NCBI GenBank assembly: GCA_964483455.1
Contig: CAZACK010000010.1
Span: forward strand, 1-64,000
Source: CAYZJD01 sp964483455
GTDB taxonomy: Bacteria; Acidobacteriota; Terriglobia; Bryobacterales; Bryobacteraceae
DNA: 64,000 nt
Direction of reading: 5' to 3'
How positions within the stretch are numbered: the first letter of the stretch is position 1; each line of letters starts with the position of its first letter. Under the pieces are notes generated by a model that saw nothing but the letters and a program-made list of their open reading frames with translations, was not told where the DNA came from and did no database searches. Made by a program: the position numbers and the translations under genes. Positions 51,001-59,389 of the stretch are shown here, piece after piece.

Positions 51001-51606
51001 GCTATCGAAGACGTGCCCCAGACGTTGTCGCTGGCGTTCGTCTACGACCTGCCTTTCGGCAAGGGGAAACGGTTTCTCTCCAAGGGAGGGGTGTCGGACA
51101 AAGTCCTCGGCGGGTGGGGGCTGAACAGCATCATCCGCCTTCAGTCGGGGACGCCCCTGTTTTTCCGCTCCAGTGTCTGCAACGTTCCCGGACAGTTCCA
51201 GGCCGCGTGTATTCCCGCCACTCTGGAGGGAGCGAATCCATTTGCGCAAAGCAAGAGTGATTTCGATCCCGCGAGAGGTCCGCTCTTGAGCAGCGCCGCA
51301 TTCGAGGACCCGGCCAGTTTCAACTTCTATTACGGCAAAGGGCCTCGCGTGTCGAATTTCCGGGGCTTCGGCTACAACAACCATGACCTGACCTTCTTCA
51401 AGCGGACGCAGATTACCGAGAAGGTACGCTTCGAGGTCCGAGCGGAATTCTTTAATGTCTGGAACTCCCACGTCTTCCGATGCACCTCGCGCTGCTTTGG
51501 AGACCAGGGCTTCGATACGGACGTGGCAAGCCCGACCTTCGGCGAGTGGAACGGGGCCGTGACAGCCCCGCGGACCATCCAACTCAGCGGAAAGCTTATA
51601 TTCTGA
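48007..51606 (+). CDS. Oar-like TonB-dependent receptor with CarboxypepD_reg-like domain
   Basis: 1199 residues from a GTG preceded by GAAAGGA. Signal peptide (about 1-25), then a carboxypeptidase-regulatory-like beta-sandwich (28-115; IVGSVTDQTGGSITGAKL), a plug domain (about 120-240) and a large outer-membrane beta-barrel ending in QLSGKLIF. The SGGSDFHGELHEFHRNTALN block and long acidic loops are typical of the giant acidobacterial receptors. Such proteins import large or glycan-type substrates using the TonB energy system. It heads a run with a PQQ-type dehydrogenase and a pentaheme cytochrome. Confidence 0.9.
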   Translation: MKNRPFWTTLVLSLPLAGILSVANAQSFNSAIVGSVTDQTGGSITGAKLSLTSGETAAVSTFTTGADGLYRFGNLARGAYDLKISAAGFRDFLQTGIGLNINETVTINVRMELGAAVERVEVTAEASPLNFSDSTIKQSINTDAIAELPLVVQGNTRSAANFVILMPGVSTPSGNPFDVRINGGQQMGDEAVLDGVTMQQGLMSQSGMVSLGNDYPMVPEATAEISVLTSNYEPQYGSTTAAVITAVTKSGGSDFHGELHEFHRNTALNARQWNLPNRPKDIENEFGGSVGGPVKLPGAWGGKRKTFFFANFDNWVIRGGARRPIISIPTEKMRAGDFSEWPYPVFDPDTTRANPSFNPEAPVGPDNVPYLRDQFMGCDGQSPNVICPSDPRLQNSLAKQWLQHLPATDFPGTQNNYISPVPVGDISGTETDHRLSWDTRFDHYLGDKDHFSAVLHYRDTVFRKSSNLPEIIASEGFITEGGQIGPWVVRASWDRTFSPTLLNNLNLGYHNFRGLETCVDRDHAAELPQIPGVASHASPPAIGLEDFEGMGCGGAELFEGRPTYVVNDMVSWVRGKHTIKFGGEFRKLTLDRDVYGGFAGYFGFTRLNTGVIGIPSGNSVASFLLERVDYGQASFFEVSKFYMRSKSWNLHIGDTWRATSKLSINFGLRWDVATPSLEKWDHLAFFDPSGPNPSAGNRPGRMVWAGTKSGLLDIPYGAAAFGDRHPEKTWYKGFAPRLGIAYTLNDQTVVRTGYGIFYLGSYYPGWGGGAALDGFSITPGFSGSLGGMDPAFMLRAGLPQDFQRPPFIDAGLLNGQSGPLYRPFDANRLPYTQQWNLTVERQFTNNFYISAAYVGNKGTRLLSQKVPLNVLNPNLLSMGPALFDEYGEGQPELNGVANPYPGWEAQLEACAPTVAQALVPYPQYCGGLRGLNENAGNSTYHSLQLKAEHRFSQGLWVLGAYTLSKTLTDADIIQSESATWSGGNGSISPFEMRRNKALAIEDVPQTLSLAFVYDLPFGKGKRFLSKGGVSDKVLGGWGLNSIIRLQSGTPLFFRSSVCNVPGQFQAACIPATLEGANPFAQSKSDFDPARGPLLSSAAFEDPASFNFYYGKGPRVSNFRGFGYNNHDLTFFKRTQITEKVRFEVRAEFFNVWNSHVFRCTSRCFGDQGFDTDVASPTFGEWNGAVTAPRTIQLSGKLIF

Positions 51607-51685
51607 AGAAATCGGCTGCTCTATCCGCGGATTTGCCCGCTGAGGTTCTGAGGTGAGACGGCCGAGCCGCTGAAGGGGCATAAGT

Positions 51686-53635
51686 ATGTGTGTGCGTCCA
51701 ACCCGAACATTGTCTTCGCGCTGCCTTCTTGGCCGCCCGGCTGACTCGCCGGTTCGCAGGGCAGCCGCCGGCCGAGCGGTGCTCACTGCGTTCGCCTGCT
51801 GCCTCTGGCTCCCGGCCGTCCAGGCCCCCGCGCAGGAATGGCGGTTCTGGGGAGGCGACGCCGGCGGGACGAAGTACTCGCCGCTTGACCAGATCCACCG
51901 GAAGAACGTGTCGCAGTTGAAAGTCGCCTGGACCTACGACACGGGCGATTGGAGCGACGGCACGGAGTACCCGACGCGTTCCGCCTTCGAGGCGACTCCG
52001 CTCGTGGTGGACGGCGTGATGTACGTCAGCACTCCGTTCTGCCGCCTCCTCGCGCTCGACGCCGAGAGCGGGGAGAAGCTCTGGGATTTTGACCCGAAGA
52101 TCGACCGCACCATGCGCACCAACCTCTTCGTCAGCCGCGGCGTGACCTTCTGGCAGGACGGAAGCAAGAAGCGCATCTTTCTCGGTGATCTTCACGGCCG
52201 CCTTTTCTCGATCGACGCGAAGACCGGGAAGCCGGACCCGAAGTTCGGAACCGGCGGCATGCTCGACCTGAAAGCGGGCATGGCCGACAAGTTCGCCGAC
52301 AAGCAGTACAGGCTGACCTCGCCCGTCGCCGTGTGCGGAACTGTTGTCATCACGGGAAGCCTGGTGAGCGATGGCTCGCCAACAGGGCCGAGCGGCGACA
52401 TCCGCGGATTCGACGCGCGCACGGGCAAGCCCCTATGGCGTTTTCATGTCGTGCCGCACCCGGGCGAATTCGGCAACCACACCTGGGAAGGCGACTCGTG
52501 GAAGGATCGCGGCGGCGCCAACTGTTGGTCGGTGATGAGCGTGGACGAGAAGAACGGCCTGGTCTTTGTCCCGCTCACTTCCCCGAGCTACGACATGTAC
52601 GGGGGCGACCGCAAAGGAGCAAACCTGTTCGGCAACAGCGTGGTGGCGCTGGATTGCCGGACCGGGAAGCGCAGGTGGCATTTTCAGACAGTCCACCACG
52701 ACCTGTGGGACTACGACTTGCCCGCCCAGCCGGTGCTGGTGACCGTCGAGCGCCAGGGCAGGGAGATTCCGGCGGTGGCGCAGGTCACCAAGATGGGCTT
52801 CACTTTCCTGCTCCATCGCCTGACGGGAGAGCCGCTGTTTCCGGTCGAGGAGCGGGCGGTGCCGAAGAGCCCGATCCCAGGCGAGGAAACCTGGCCCACG
52901 CAGCCCGTTCCGCTGAAGCCGCCGCCGTTCGCGCGGCTGTCCGTCTCGCGCGACGACATTACCGACGTGACGCCGGAATCCCGCAAGGAGTGCCTGGAAA
53001 TCCTCGGCGACGCGGACGTGGACGTCTCGATCTACGATCCGTTCGGCGAGCAGGATGCGATCATCATGCCTGGGCTGAACGGAGGAACGAATTGGGGAGG
53101 GGCTTCCTTCGACCCGGCTTCCAAGCTGCTTTATGTAAACTCCATGGACGTCGGCGGGCTCTTTCGGCTCGTCAAGCGTCCGGAAGGGGCCGAAATCCCG
53201 TACGCGCTGCGCGCGAAGAAATACGAGTTCCTTTGGGATTCGAAAGGTTATCCCTGCCAGAAGCCGCCTTGGGGGACCCTGACCGCCATCGATCTGAACA
53301 GCGGCGAGTTCCGCTGGCAGGTCCCGCTGGGCGAGTTCGACGAGCTCAAAGCCCGGGGCGTTCCCAAGACCGGGACACCGAACCTCGGAGGCTCGGTGGT
53401 GACCGCCGGCGGCCTGGTCTTCATCGGCGCCACCAACGACCGGAAGTTCCGCGCGTTTGACAAGGACACCGGCGCGGAGCTTTGGGTGGCTGAGCTTCCG
53501 GCGAGCGGGATGGCCACGCCCATGACGTTCCTGGGGAAGAAAACCGGCAAGCAGTTCGTGGTGATCGCCGCCGGCGGAGGCAACAAGTACGACAAAGTGT
53601 TCACCGGCAAGCTGGTGGCCTTCGCGTTGCCGTAG
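51686..53635 (+). CDS. PQQ-dependent dehydrogenase
   Basis: 649 residues with a long, Arg-rich N-terminus and a hydrophobic segment (about 31-46) before AQEWRFWGGDAGGTKYSPLD; a start nearer that segment is possible. Eight-bladed quinoprotein propeller with repeated blades such as LLALDAESGEKLWDFD, IRGFDARTGKPLWRFH and FRAFDKDTGAELWVAEL, the tryptophan-docking pattern of glucose- and alcohol-dehydrogenase-like PQQ enzymes. It oxidises sugars or alcohols in the periplasm and passes electrons to a quinone or cytochrome. The pentaheme cytochrome gene begins seven bases after its stop, a likely electron acceptor. Confidence 0.88.
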   Translation: MCVRPTRTLSSRCLLGRPADSPVRRAAAGRAVLTAFACCLWLPAVQAPAQEWRFWGGDAGGTKYSPLDQIHRKNVSQLKVAWTYDTGDWSDGTEYPTRSAFEATPLVVDGVMYVSTPFCRLLALDAESGEKLWDFDPKIDRTMRTNLFVSRGVTFWQDGSKKRIFLGDLHGRLFSIDAKTGKPDPKFGTGGMLDLKAGMADKFADKQYRLTSPVAVCGTVVITGSLVSDGSPTGPSGDIRGFDARTGKPLWRFHVVPHPGEFGNHTWEGDSWKDRGGANCWSVMSVDEKNGLVFVPLTSPSYDMYGGDRKGANLFGNSVVALDCRTGKRRWHFQTVHHDLWDYDLPAQPVLVTVERQGREIPAVAQVTKMGFTFLLHRLTGEPLFPVEERAVPKSPIPGEETWPTQPVPLKPPPFARLSVSRDDITDVTPESRKECLEILGDADVDVSIYDPFGEQDAIIMPGLNGGTNWGGASFDPASKLLYVNSMDVGGLFRLVKRPEGAEIPYALRAKKYEFLWDSKGYPCQKPPWGTLTAIDLNSGEFRWQVPLGEFDELKARGVPKTGTPNLGGSVVTAGGLVFIGATNDRKFRAFDKDTGAELWVAELPASGMATPMTFLGKKTGKQFVVIAAGGGNKYDKVFTGKLVAFALP

Positions 53636-53641
53636 CGCCCG

Positions 53642-54160
53642 ATGAAGACGATCACCTTTGGGATCTTCGCCGCTGCGGTTGCGTTGTTCGCCCAGCAGAC
53701 ACTCTCGTATAAGGGGAAGGAAGAGAAACTGCCGGCGGCGGTCGCTCCCCAGCCCATCGCCTACAGCCACAAGAGGCACCTCGCGTTGGGCATGCGGTGC
53801 CTGGACTGCCACAAGGACGCCACTCAACAGGACCAGGCCGGCCTGCCTGGGACCGCATTGTGCATGGGGTGCCACACGACCGTCAAGGCCGACAGTCCGG
53901 AGATCCGCAAGCTCCACGAAATCCACAAAGGCCGTCAGAAGCTGGGCTGGGTGCGTGTGTACAAAGTCCCCGATTTCGTCTTCTTCAGCCACGCCAGCCA
54001 TCTGAAAGCAGGCGAGCAGTGCGTCACCTGCCACGGCCCGGTTGAGGAGCGGCACGTTCTCGCCAAGGAGGTGTCCACGAGCATGGTCGCCTGCATGAAC
54101 TGCCACGCGGCACGGAAGGTTTCCAACGAGTGCGTCCTGTGCCACCAGCTCAGCTTTTAG
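53642..54160 (+). CDS. Pentaheme cytochrome c
   Basis: 172 residues with a signal peptide (about 1-18). Five CxxCH heme sites: CLDCH (53-57), CMGCH (74-78), CVTCH (127-131), CMNCH (151-155) and CVLCH (164-168), with extra histidines (YSHKRH, FSHASH) as likely distal ligands, in the manner of cytochrome c3/c7-type proteins. It would carry electrons in the periplasm. Its position seven bases after the PQQ dehydrogenase suggests it receives that enzyme's electrons. The stop codon lies at the edge of a dispersed repeat. Confidence 0.9.
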   Translation: MKTITFGIFAAAVALFAQQTLSYKGKEEKLPAAVAPQPIAYSHKRHLALGMRCLDCHKDATQQDQAGLPGTALCMGCHTTVKADSPEIRKLHEIHKGRQKLGWVRVYKVPDFVFFSHASHLKAGEQCVTCHGPVEERHVLAKEVSTSMVACMNCHAARKVSNECVLCHQLSF

Positions 54161-54199
54161 GCTGGATGTGGCGCAGCCTCTCCGGCTGCCGTGCCGGCA
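54160..54199. repeat. Dispersed 40-base repeat, second copy
   Basis: Matches 43481-43520 with two mismatches. Contains a GCAGCC/GGCTGC stem. It begins on the last base of the cytochrome stop codon, so it is intergenic and may act in transcript end formation. Confidence 0.7.
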
Positions 54200-54232
54200 T
54201 TCTTGCCGACACCATGGCTTCGTAGGCAGCCC

Positions 54233-54457
54233 ATGCGTCCCGAAGAGTCGGGACGCGTCCACGCTGAGAGCGTGCGCTACGCCCTTCAGGCGGCTTTCCG
54301 CCGCAACCTGAACCTGCCGGCTTTACTCGTGCCCGTGGATGCGTCCAAACAGCGCAACGCGGCGGAAGTGATCGAAGAGATCAGACGGCATCGAGAGGGG
54401 AGGAAACTGCGCAGCGTCTCCATCCGCCGATTGATTGAAGAAGGATGCCGCTATTGA
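54233..54457 (+). pseudogene. Antitoxin-like C-terminal fragment
   Basis: An open frame of 74 codons from ATG 54233. Only the second half looks real: DASKQRNAAEVIEEIRRHRE, then VSIRRLIEEGCRY, a pattern seen at the C-termini of small VapB/Phd-like antitoxins that precede a PIN-domain toxin. The usual DNA-binding N-terminus is missing and no toxin follows. The start lies in a hairpin (54235-54256). Most likely a remnant; the family call is weak. Confidence 0.35.
54235..54256. repeat. Inverted repeat
   Basis: GCGTCCCGA (54235-54243), AGAG, TCGGGACGC (54248-54256): nine perfect pairs. It shares the GTCCCGA core with the hairpin at 16574-16595. Confidence 0.6.
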
Positions 54458-54554
54458 GCCGCTTCGTACCGCACAGTCTGGTCGAGTCTCAGGCGGCGCA
54501 CCACGGTCGGAGGAAGCAGGGAATGGTGTTCTGGTGTCGCGCATCGTTTCGGAT

Positions 54555-54594
54555 GCGTCGAGACGAGTCTCGACGCCGCAGACTGAAGTCTGCG
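54555..54594. repeat. Two adjacent hairpins downstream of kgd/odhA
   Basis: GCGTCGAGAC/GTCTCGACGC (54555-54576, ten pairs, two-base loop) followed immediately by CGCAGACT/AGTCTGCG (54577-54594, eight pairs). They lie seven bases beyond the stop of the minus-strand 2-oxoglutarate dehydrogenase gene and could protect or end its mRNA. Confidence 0.6.
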
Positions 54595-54601
54595 CCACGA
54601 C

Positions 54602-57600
54602 TTACTTGGCCTTCCGCTTCGCCACCAGCCTTACCGCTCCCGGCCTGGGCAGCGCCGACACGGCGAACGCTTCCTCGATGACGTCGGCCTGCTCGGCGAG
54701 GTGCCGCTTGTGGGAGCCGGCCGCCGGGCTGGCGCTTTCCGGACGGCCGACGAAGCGGAGCTTGCGGCGCGTCGGATCCAGCAAGTGCTGCACACGCTCG
54801 CGCAGGAAGCGCCACGGGCCCATGTTGCGCGGCTCCTCCTGCACCCACAGCACCTCCGCCGTCGTCGGGTAGCGCAGCAGCACGTCGTTCAGCTCGGATT
54901 CGGGGAACGGATAGAGCTGCTCGAGGCGGATAATCGCCACCTGATCCGCTTCCCGTTCCTCGCGTGCCTCCGCCAGCTCGTAGTAGATCTTGCCGGAGCA
55001 TAGCAGCACGCGCGTGACCGCGTGCGCTTCGATGGGGCCGGCCTCCCCGAGCACTTCCCGGAAGCCGCCGGTGGTGAAGTCGCCGAGCGGCGACACCGCC
55101 TTCGGGTGGCGCAGCAGGCTCTTCGGAGTGAAAATGACCAGCGGCTTGCGCACCCCGCGCCGGTCATGCCCGCCGTGCATCTGCCGCCGCAGCAAGTGGA
55201 AATATTGCGCCGGCGTCGAGCAGTTGGCCACCTGCATGTTGTTTCCGGCGCACAACGCGAGGAACCGCTCGATGCGGGCGCTCGAGTGTTCCGGCCCCTG
55301 TCCTTCGAAGCCGTGCGGGAGCAGCATCACCAGCCCGCTCGGCTGGCCCCACTTCGACTCGGCGCAGGAGATGAACTGGTCGATCATGATCTGGGCGCCG
55401 TTGGCGAAGTCGCCGAACTGCGCCTCCCACAACACCAGCGTCAGCGGGTCGGCGACGCTGTAGCCGAACTCGAACCCCAGCACGGCGTACTCGCTCAAGC
55501 TGCTGTCGTAGACCTCGAAGCGCGCCTGCTTCGGATCCAGGTGCCCGATCGGGCAATACTCCCGCGCATTCTCGTAATCGCAGAACACCAGGTGCCGCTG
55601 GCTGAACGTGCCCCGGCCGCTGTCCTGCCCGCTCAGGCGCACCGGCGTGCCCTCGAGCACCAGGCTGCCGAAGGCGAGCGCCTCGCCCAGCGCCCAGTCG
55701 ATCGGACCTTCGTCGCGGATCACCTGCTTGCGCCGCTCGATGAAGCCGCGCAGTTTCGGATGGAGGTGGAAATCCGCCGGGAACGTGGTCAGGCCTTCCA
55801 CAACCCGAATCAGCGTTTCACGGTCCGCGGCGGTGTAAGGCACTACGGCCGGCGCCTCTTCCACCGGCACGACGCTCAGGTCTTGCAACTCGAACCGCTC
55901 GGCGTGCTCCTGCGCCGCCTCGAACGCCGCGCTGAGCCGGCCGGAGAGGCGCTTGCGCATCCGCGCGACTTCCTCCTCGCTGACAATCCCCTCGCGCTGG
56001 AGCCGCTCCGCGTAGAGCACCGCCACCGACGGATGATCCTTGATCTTGCGATACAGGATCGGCTGGGTGTAGCTGGGGTCGTCGGCTTCGTTGTGGCCGT
56101 GGCGGCGGTAGCAGAACATGTCGATCACCACGTCCTTCTTGAACCGCTGCCGGAAGTCGAAGGCGATCTGCGCGGCGCGGACGGCCGCTTCCGGATCGTC
56201 TCCGTTGACGTGGAAGATCGGCGCCTGCACCATGCGCGCGACGTCGGTGGAGTACGGCGTCGAGCGGGCTTCATCCGCCGGCGTCGTGAAGCCGATCTGG
56301 TTGTTGATCACCAGGTGGACCGTGCCGCCGGTGCGGTAGCCGTGAAGCTGGGAGAAATTCAGCGTCTCGGCCACCACGCCCTGGCCAGCGAAGGCGGCGT
56401 CGCCGTGGATGAGCAGCGGAATGACGCGCCCGCGGTCGGCGTCGCCGAGGCGCTCCTGCTTCGGGCGGACGATGCCCTCGACCACCGGATCGACGGCCTC
56501 CAGGTGGCTTGGATTCGGCGACAGCGACACGACGATCTCCCGGCCTGCGGGCGACCGCCGGACGCCGCTCGCGCCGAGGTGGTACTTGACGTCGCCCGAG
56601 CCTTGGGTGCTGGCCGGGTCGATGTCGCCCTCAAATTCCGAAAAGACCTGGGTCAGCGGCTTGCCGATGATGTTGGCGAGCACGTTCAGCCGGCCGCGGT
56701 GGGCCATGCCCATGACGATCTCGTGGACGCCACCCTCGGCGGCGCGGTTGAGCAGCTCGTCGACGATGGCGATGGCAGTCTCCCCGCCTTCGATCGAGAA
56801 GCGCTTGTGGCCGATGAACCGCGCGTGGAGGAAGTGCTCGAACTCCTCGGCTTCAACCAGGCGCTCCAGAACCCTCAGCCGCGTTTCCTTCTCGAGCGGC
56901 CAGTTGTTTGCCTCCGGCTCCATGCGCAGTTGCAGCCACCGCTTCTGCTCCGGGTGCTGGATGTTCATGTACTCGCACCCGATCTTGCCGCAGTAGGTCT
57001 GCCGCAGCGTCTCGAGGATCTCGCGCAGGGTGGCCACGGGCTGCGGCGTGCCCTCGCCGATCGCCTCGCTGAGGCTGCCGGTGAGGAACTCGCGGTCCAG
57101 GTCCCAGATGGTGAGCCCGTAGGTGGCCGGGTCGAGCTCGGGGTGGTAGCTGGGCTCGCGGCCGAGCGGGTCGAGGTCGGCGATCAGGTGGCCGCGCACG
57201 CGGTAGGCGTTGATGAGCTGGAGGACGGCGGCCTCCTTGGCGATTTCCGAGGTGCGCCCGCCGAGGCCGGGGAGCGCAGCCGCGCGGTCCGCTTCCCAGC
57301 GCACCGGGCTGTGCGGCATCTTGAGGTCGGCGAAGATCTGCTCGTAGAAGGCGTCCTGGCCTTGGAGAAGCGCGTGGACCTTTCCGAGAAACATGCCGGA
57401 TTCGGCGCCCTGCACGATGCGGTGATCGTAAGTGCAGGTGATGGTCATGACCTTGCCGATTCCGAGCATCGCCCGCACTTCCGGCGACATGCCCTGGTAT
57501 TCGGCCGGGTAGTCGATGGCGCCGGTGGCCAGAATCGCGCCCTGTCCGGGCATCAACCGCGGCACCGAGCCGACCGTGCCCACGGTGCCGGGGTTGGTGA

Positions 57601-58264
57601 GCGAAATCGTGGTTCCCCGAAAATCTTCCACACTCAGCTTGCCCGAGCGCGCCCGCGCGATCAGGTCGTCGTAGGCGGTGAGAAACTGCTGGAAGTCGAG
57701 GGCCACGGCGTTCTTGATGTTGGGGACCACCAGGGCCCGCGATCCGTCCTTTCCCGGCAGGTCGACGGCCACCCCGAAGTTGACCTGGTTGCGAATGACC
57801 CGCAGCGCCTCCCCGTCGCTCTCCGCGTAGGCGTGGTTCAGCGTGGGGTAGCTCGCGAGGGCCTTGACGATGGCCCAGGCGATGAGGTGTGTGTAGCTGA
57901 CCTTGCTCTTTCCGAGCAGCGTGCGGTGCTGGTTGATGATGTGGCGGTTCTCGTCGATGACCTTGACCGGGATGATCCGCTGGCTGGTGGCGGTGGGCAC
58001 GCCGAGGCTGGCGGTCATGTTTTGGACGACGCGGGCGGCGGCGCCGCGCAGGGGGACGACCTGTTCAGCCGGGCCTGCCGCGAGCGCTTTCGGCTCCGGT
58101 TGGGCAGGGGGCTCGGCGGCGGTGGCGAGCGCCGGCGGCGTGGGCGCCACTGGTTCTACCGCCGACTCGAACACTTGCCGCCAGCTCTCGTCAATCTCCC
58201 GGCGGTCGTGGAGATATTGATGATAGAGCTCGTCCTCGAGCCAGCTATTGATGCCGGATTTCAT
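54602..58264 (-). CDS. kgd: Fused 2-oxoglutarate dehydrogenase E1 / succinyltransferase (Kgd type)
   Basis: 1220 residues. Order of domains: E1o N-terminal helix (WLEDELYHQYLHDRREIDESW region, 8-28), an Ala/Pro linker, an E2-type acyltransferase core (about 85-315) with TYDHRIVQGAESG, and the thiamine-diphosphate E1 part (HRGRLNVLANIIGKPL; VHLVINNQIGFTT; GHNEADDPSYTQP). This is the actinobacterial Kgd/OdhA layout, which has no lipoyl domain and relies on a separate lipoylated E2. It oxidises 2-oxoglutarate in the TCA cycle. A Gln occupies the usual Asp of HRxxDG, as in Kgd proteins. Confidence 0.93.
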   Translation of the reverse strand: MKSGINSWLEDELYHQYLHDRREIDESWRQVFESAVEPVAPTPPALATAAEPPAQPEPKALAAGPAEQVVPLRGAAARVVQNMTASLGVPTATSQRIIPVKVIDENRHIINQHRTLLGKSKVSYTHLIAWAIVKALASYPTLNHAYAESDGEALRVIRNQVNFGVAVDLPGKDGSRALVVPNIKNAVALDFQQFLTAYDDLIARARSGKLSVEDFRGTTISLTNPGTVGTVGSVPRLMPGQGAILATGAIDYPAEYQGMSPEVRAMLGIGKVMTITCTYDHRIVQGAESGMFLGKVHALLQGQDAFYEQIFADLKMPHSPVRWEADRAAALPGLGGRTSEIAKEAAVLQLINAYRVRGHLIADLDPLGREPSYHPELDPATYGLTIWDLDREFLTGSLSEAIGEGTPQPVATLREILETLRQTYCGKIGCEYMNIQHPEQKRWLQLRMEPEANNWPLEKETRLRVLERLVEAEEFEHFLHARFIGHKRFSIEGGETAIAIVDELLNRAAEGGVHEIVMGMAHRGRLNVLANIIGKPLTQVFSEFEGDIDPASTQGSGDVKYHLGASGVRRSPAGREIVVSLSPNPSHLEAVDPVVEGIVRPKQERLGDADRGRVIPLLIHGDAAFAGQGVVAETLNFSQLHGYRTGGTVHLVINNQIGFTTPADEARSTPYSTDVARMVQAPIFHVNGDDPEAAVRAAQIAFDFRQRFKKDVVIDMFCYRRHGHNEADDPSYTQPILYRKIKDHPSVAVLYAERLQREGIVSEEEVARMRKRLSGRLSAAFEAAQEHAERFELQDLSVVPVEEAPAVVPYTAADRETLIRVVEGLTTFPADFHLHPKLRGFIERRKQVIRDEGPIDWALGEALAFGSLVLEGTPVRLSGQDSGRGTFSQRHLVFCDYENAREYCPIGHLDPKQARFEVYDSSLSEYAVLGFEFGYSVADPLTLVLWEAQFGDFANGAQIMIDQFISCAESKWGQPSGLVMLLPHGFEGQGPEHSSARIERFLALCAGNNMQVANCSTPAQYFHLLRRQMHGGHDRRGVRKPLVIFTPKSLLRHPKAVSPLGDFTTGGFREVLGEAGPIEAHAVTRVLLCSGKIYYELAEAREEREADQVAIIRLEQLYPFPESELNDVLLRYPTTAEVLWVQEEPRNMGPWRFLRERVQHLLDPTRRKLRFVGRPESASPAAGSHKRHLAEQADVIEEAFAVSALPRPGAVRLVAKRKAK

Positions 58265-58359
58265 GGAGGGAACCCGCTTTTCCCATGATAGCGGAGCCCT
58301 CAGCGGTCAGCCCTCAGCCGGGGGAGTATGAGGTTCCGTCCGGATCTTCAGAGAAGGCA

Positions 58360-59100
58360 TCAACCTGCAACGGTTGCAGCAAGCGAGTCAAAAGCCGCTT
58401 GCATTTCCCGGAGGAATTGCTCCGCCTGCCGCCGGTGGTTGACGGCTTCCGTGATTGGCCTGCCAATGACCAAATAATCGGCGCCTGCCAGGATTGCGTC
58501 GCTCGCGGTGGTTCTGCGTTTTTGATCATCCTCCGGGTAATCCTCCGGACGGATACCGGGTGTGACCACCAGCAACTTGTTCCGTGATAATTCCTTGATC
58601 TTCCCGGCTTCTCGACCGGATGCAATCACCCCGTCGCATCCCGCTTCCAGCGCCTTGCGTGCCCTGAAGAGCACGAGGTCCTCCACGGAGTGTTGAGTGT
58701 ATCCCATTTCGGCGATGTCGCTCGCGTCCATGCTCGTCAACACGGTGACCGTGAAGAGCTTCAAACTGCTGTTCTCCCGACCCTGCACTGCGGCCTTCAT
58801 CAGGGCGCTGGAGCCGTGTACCGTGAGAAACGATACGCCGAGGGAGGCTGCCCTGGCCACAGCCTTCCTGAGCGTTTCCGGCACGTCGTAGTACTTGTAG
58901 TCAAGGAAGACGCGTTTGCCTTCCCTGATCAGCGACAGAATGAAGTCTTCCACCCCTGTAGCTAACTGCAAGGCGAGTCCAATCTTGAAGAAGGACACCA
59001 CCTCTTCCAGATCGCGGACCATCTCTCTGGCTTCGTCGATGTTCGATAGGTCCAGCGCAATAATGAGGCGGTCTTTGGCGTCGATGTGTGGAAACGTCAT
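58360..59100 (-). CDS. pyrF: Orotidine 5'-phosphate decarboxylase
   Basis: 246 residues from the ATG at 59100; the frame continues upstream but without family similarity. N-terminal DRLIIALDLSNIDEAREMV, catalytic Asp-Lys-Asp set in FLDYKYYDVPET (D67, K69, D72), and the C-terminal phosphate gripper VTPGIRP and ADYLVIGRPIT. It makes UMP in pyrimidine synthesis. It ends 95 bases upstream of the kgd start, on the same strand. Confidence 0.93.
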   Translation of the reverse strand: MTFPHIDAKDRLIIALDLSNIDEAREMVRDLEEVVSFFKIGLALQLATGVEDFILSLIREGKRVFLDYKYYDVPETLRKAVARAASLGVSFLTVHGSSALMKAAVQGRENSSLKLFTVTVLTSMDASDIAEMGYTQHSVEDLVLFRARKALEAGCDGVIASGREAGKIKELSRNKLLVVTPGIRPEDYPEDDQKRRTTASDAILAGADYLVIGRPITEAVNHRRQAEQFLREMQAAFDSLAATVAG

Positions 59101-59389
59101 GGTCCTTGGAAAAGCAGACTCTATTCTATCAGGAGGGGCGGCAGGTGAGAGGAGCAAAGTCCCGAAACCTTTCCGTTCAGGGAGCAACCGCACCGCAACC
59201 ATCAGGGGCGATCGATGAAATCCACCCTACCTTTGGCGTACAGGTTACCATGGAACGTTGTGTGGCGCAAATGTTTTTCTGGCGCGGCTGACATGCCGGG
59301 CGCTATGGGCCTCAGCGAACCGCCCTTCAGGGTTCCTTGAACTGGTCGAGAAACGCAACTCCAAGCAATGACTCGCTACCCCCCGACCC

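Noticed and set aside
52433..54262. A 609-codon minus-strand frame over the PQQ dehydrogenase and cytochrome
   Set aside because: Antisense shadow; the plus strand carries five CxxCH motifs and quinoprotein blades.
55022..58288. A 1088-codon open frame on the plus strand opposite kgd/odhA
   Set aside because: Antisense shadow of a high-GC gene: low-complexity Arg/Ala/Val/His-rich product, no family motif, while the minus strand gives a complete, recognisable enzyme.
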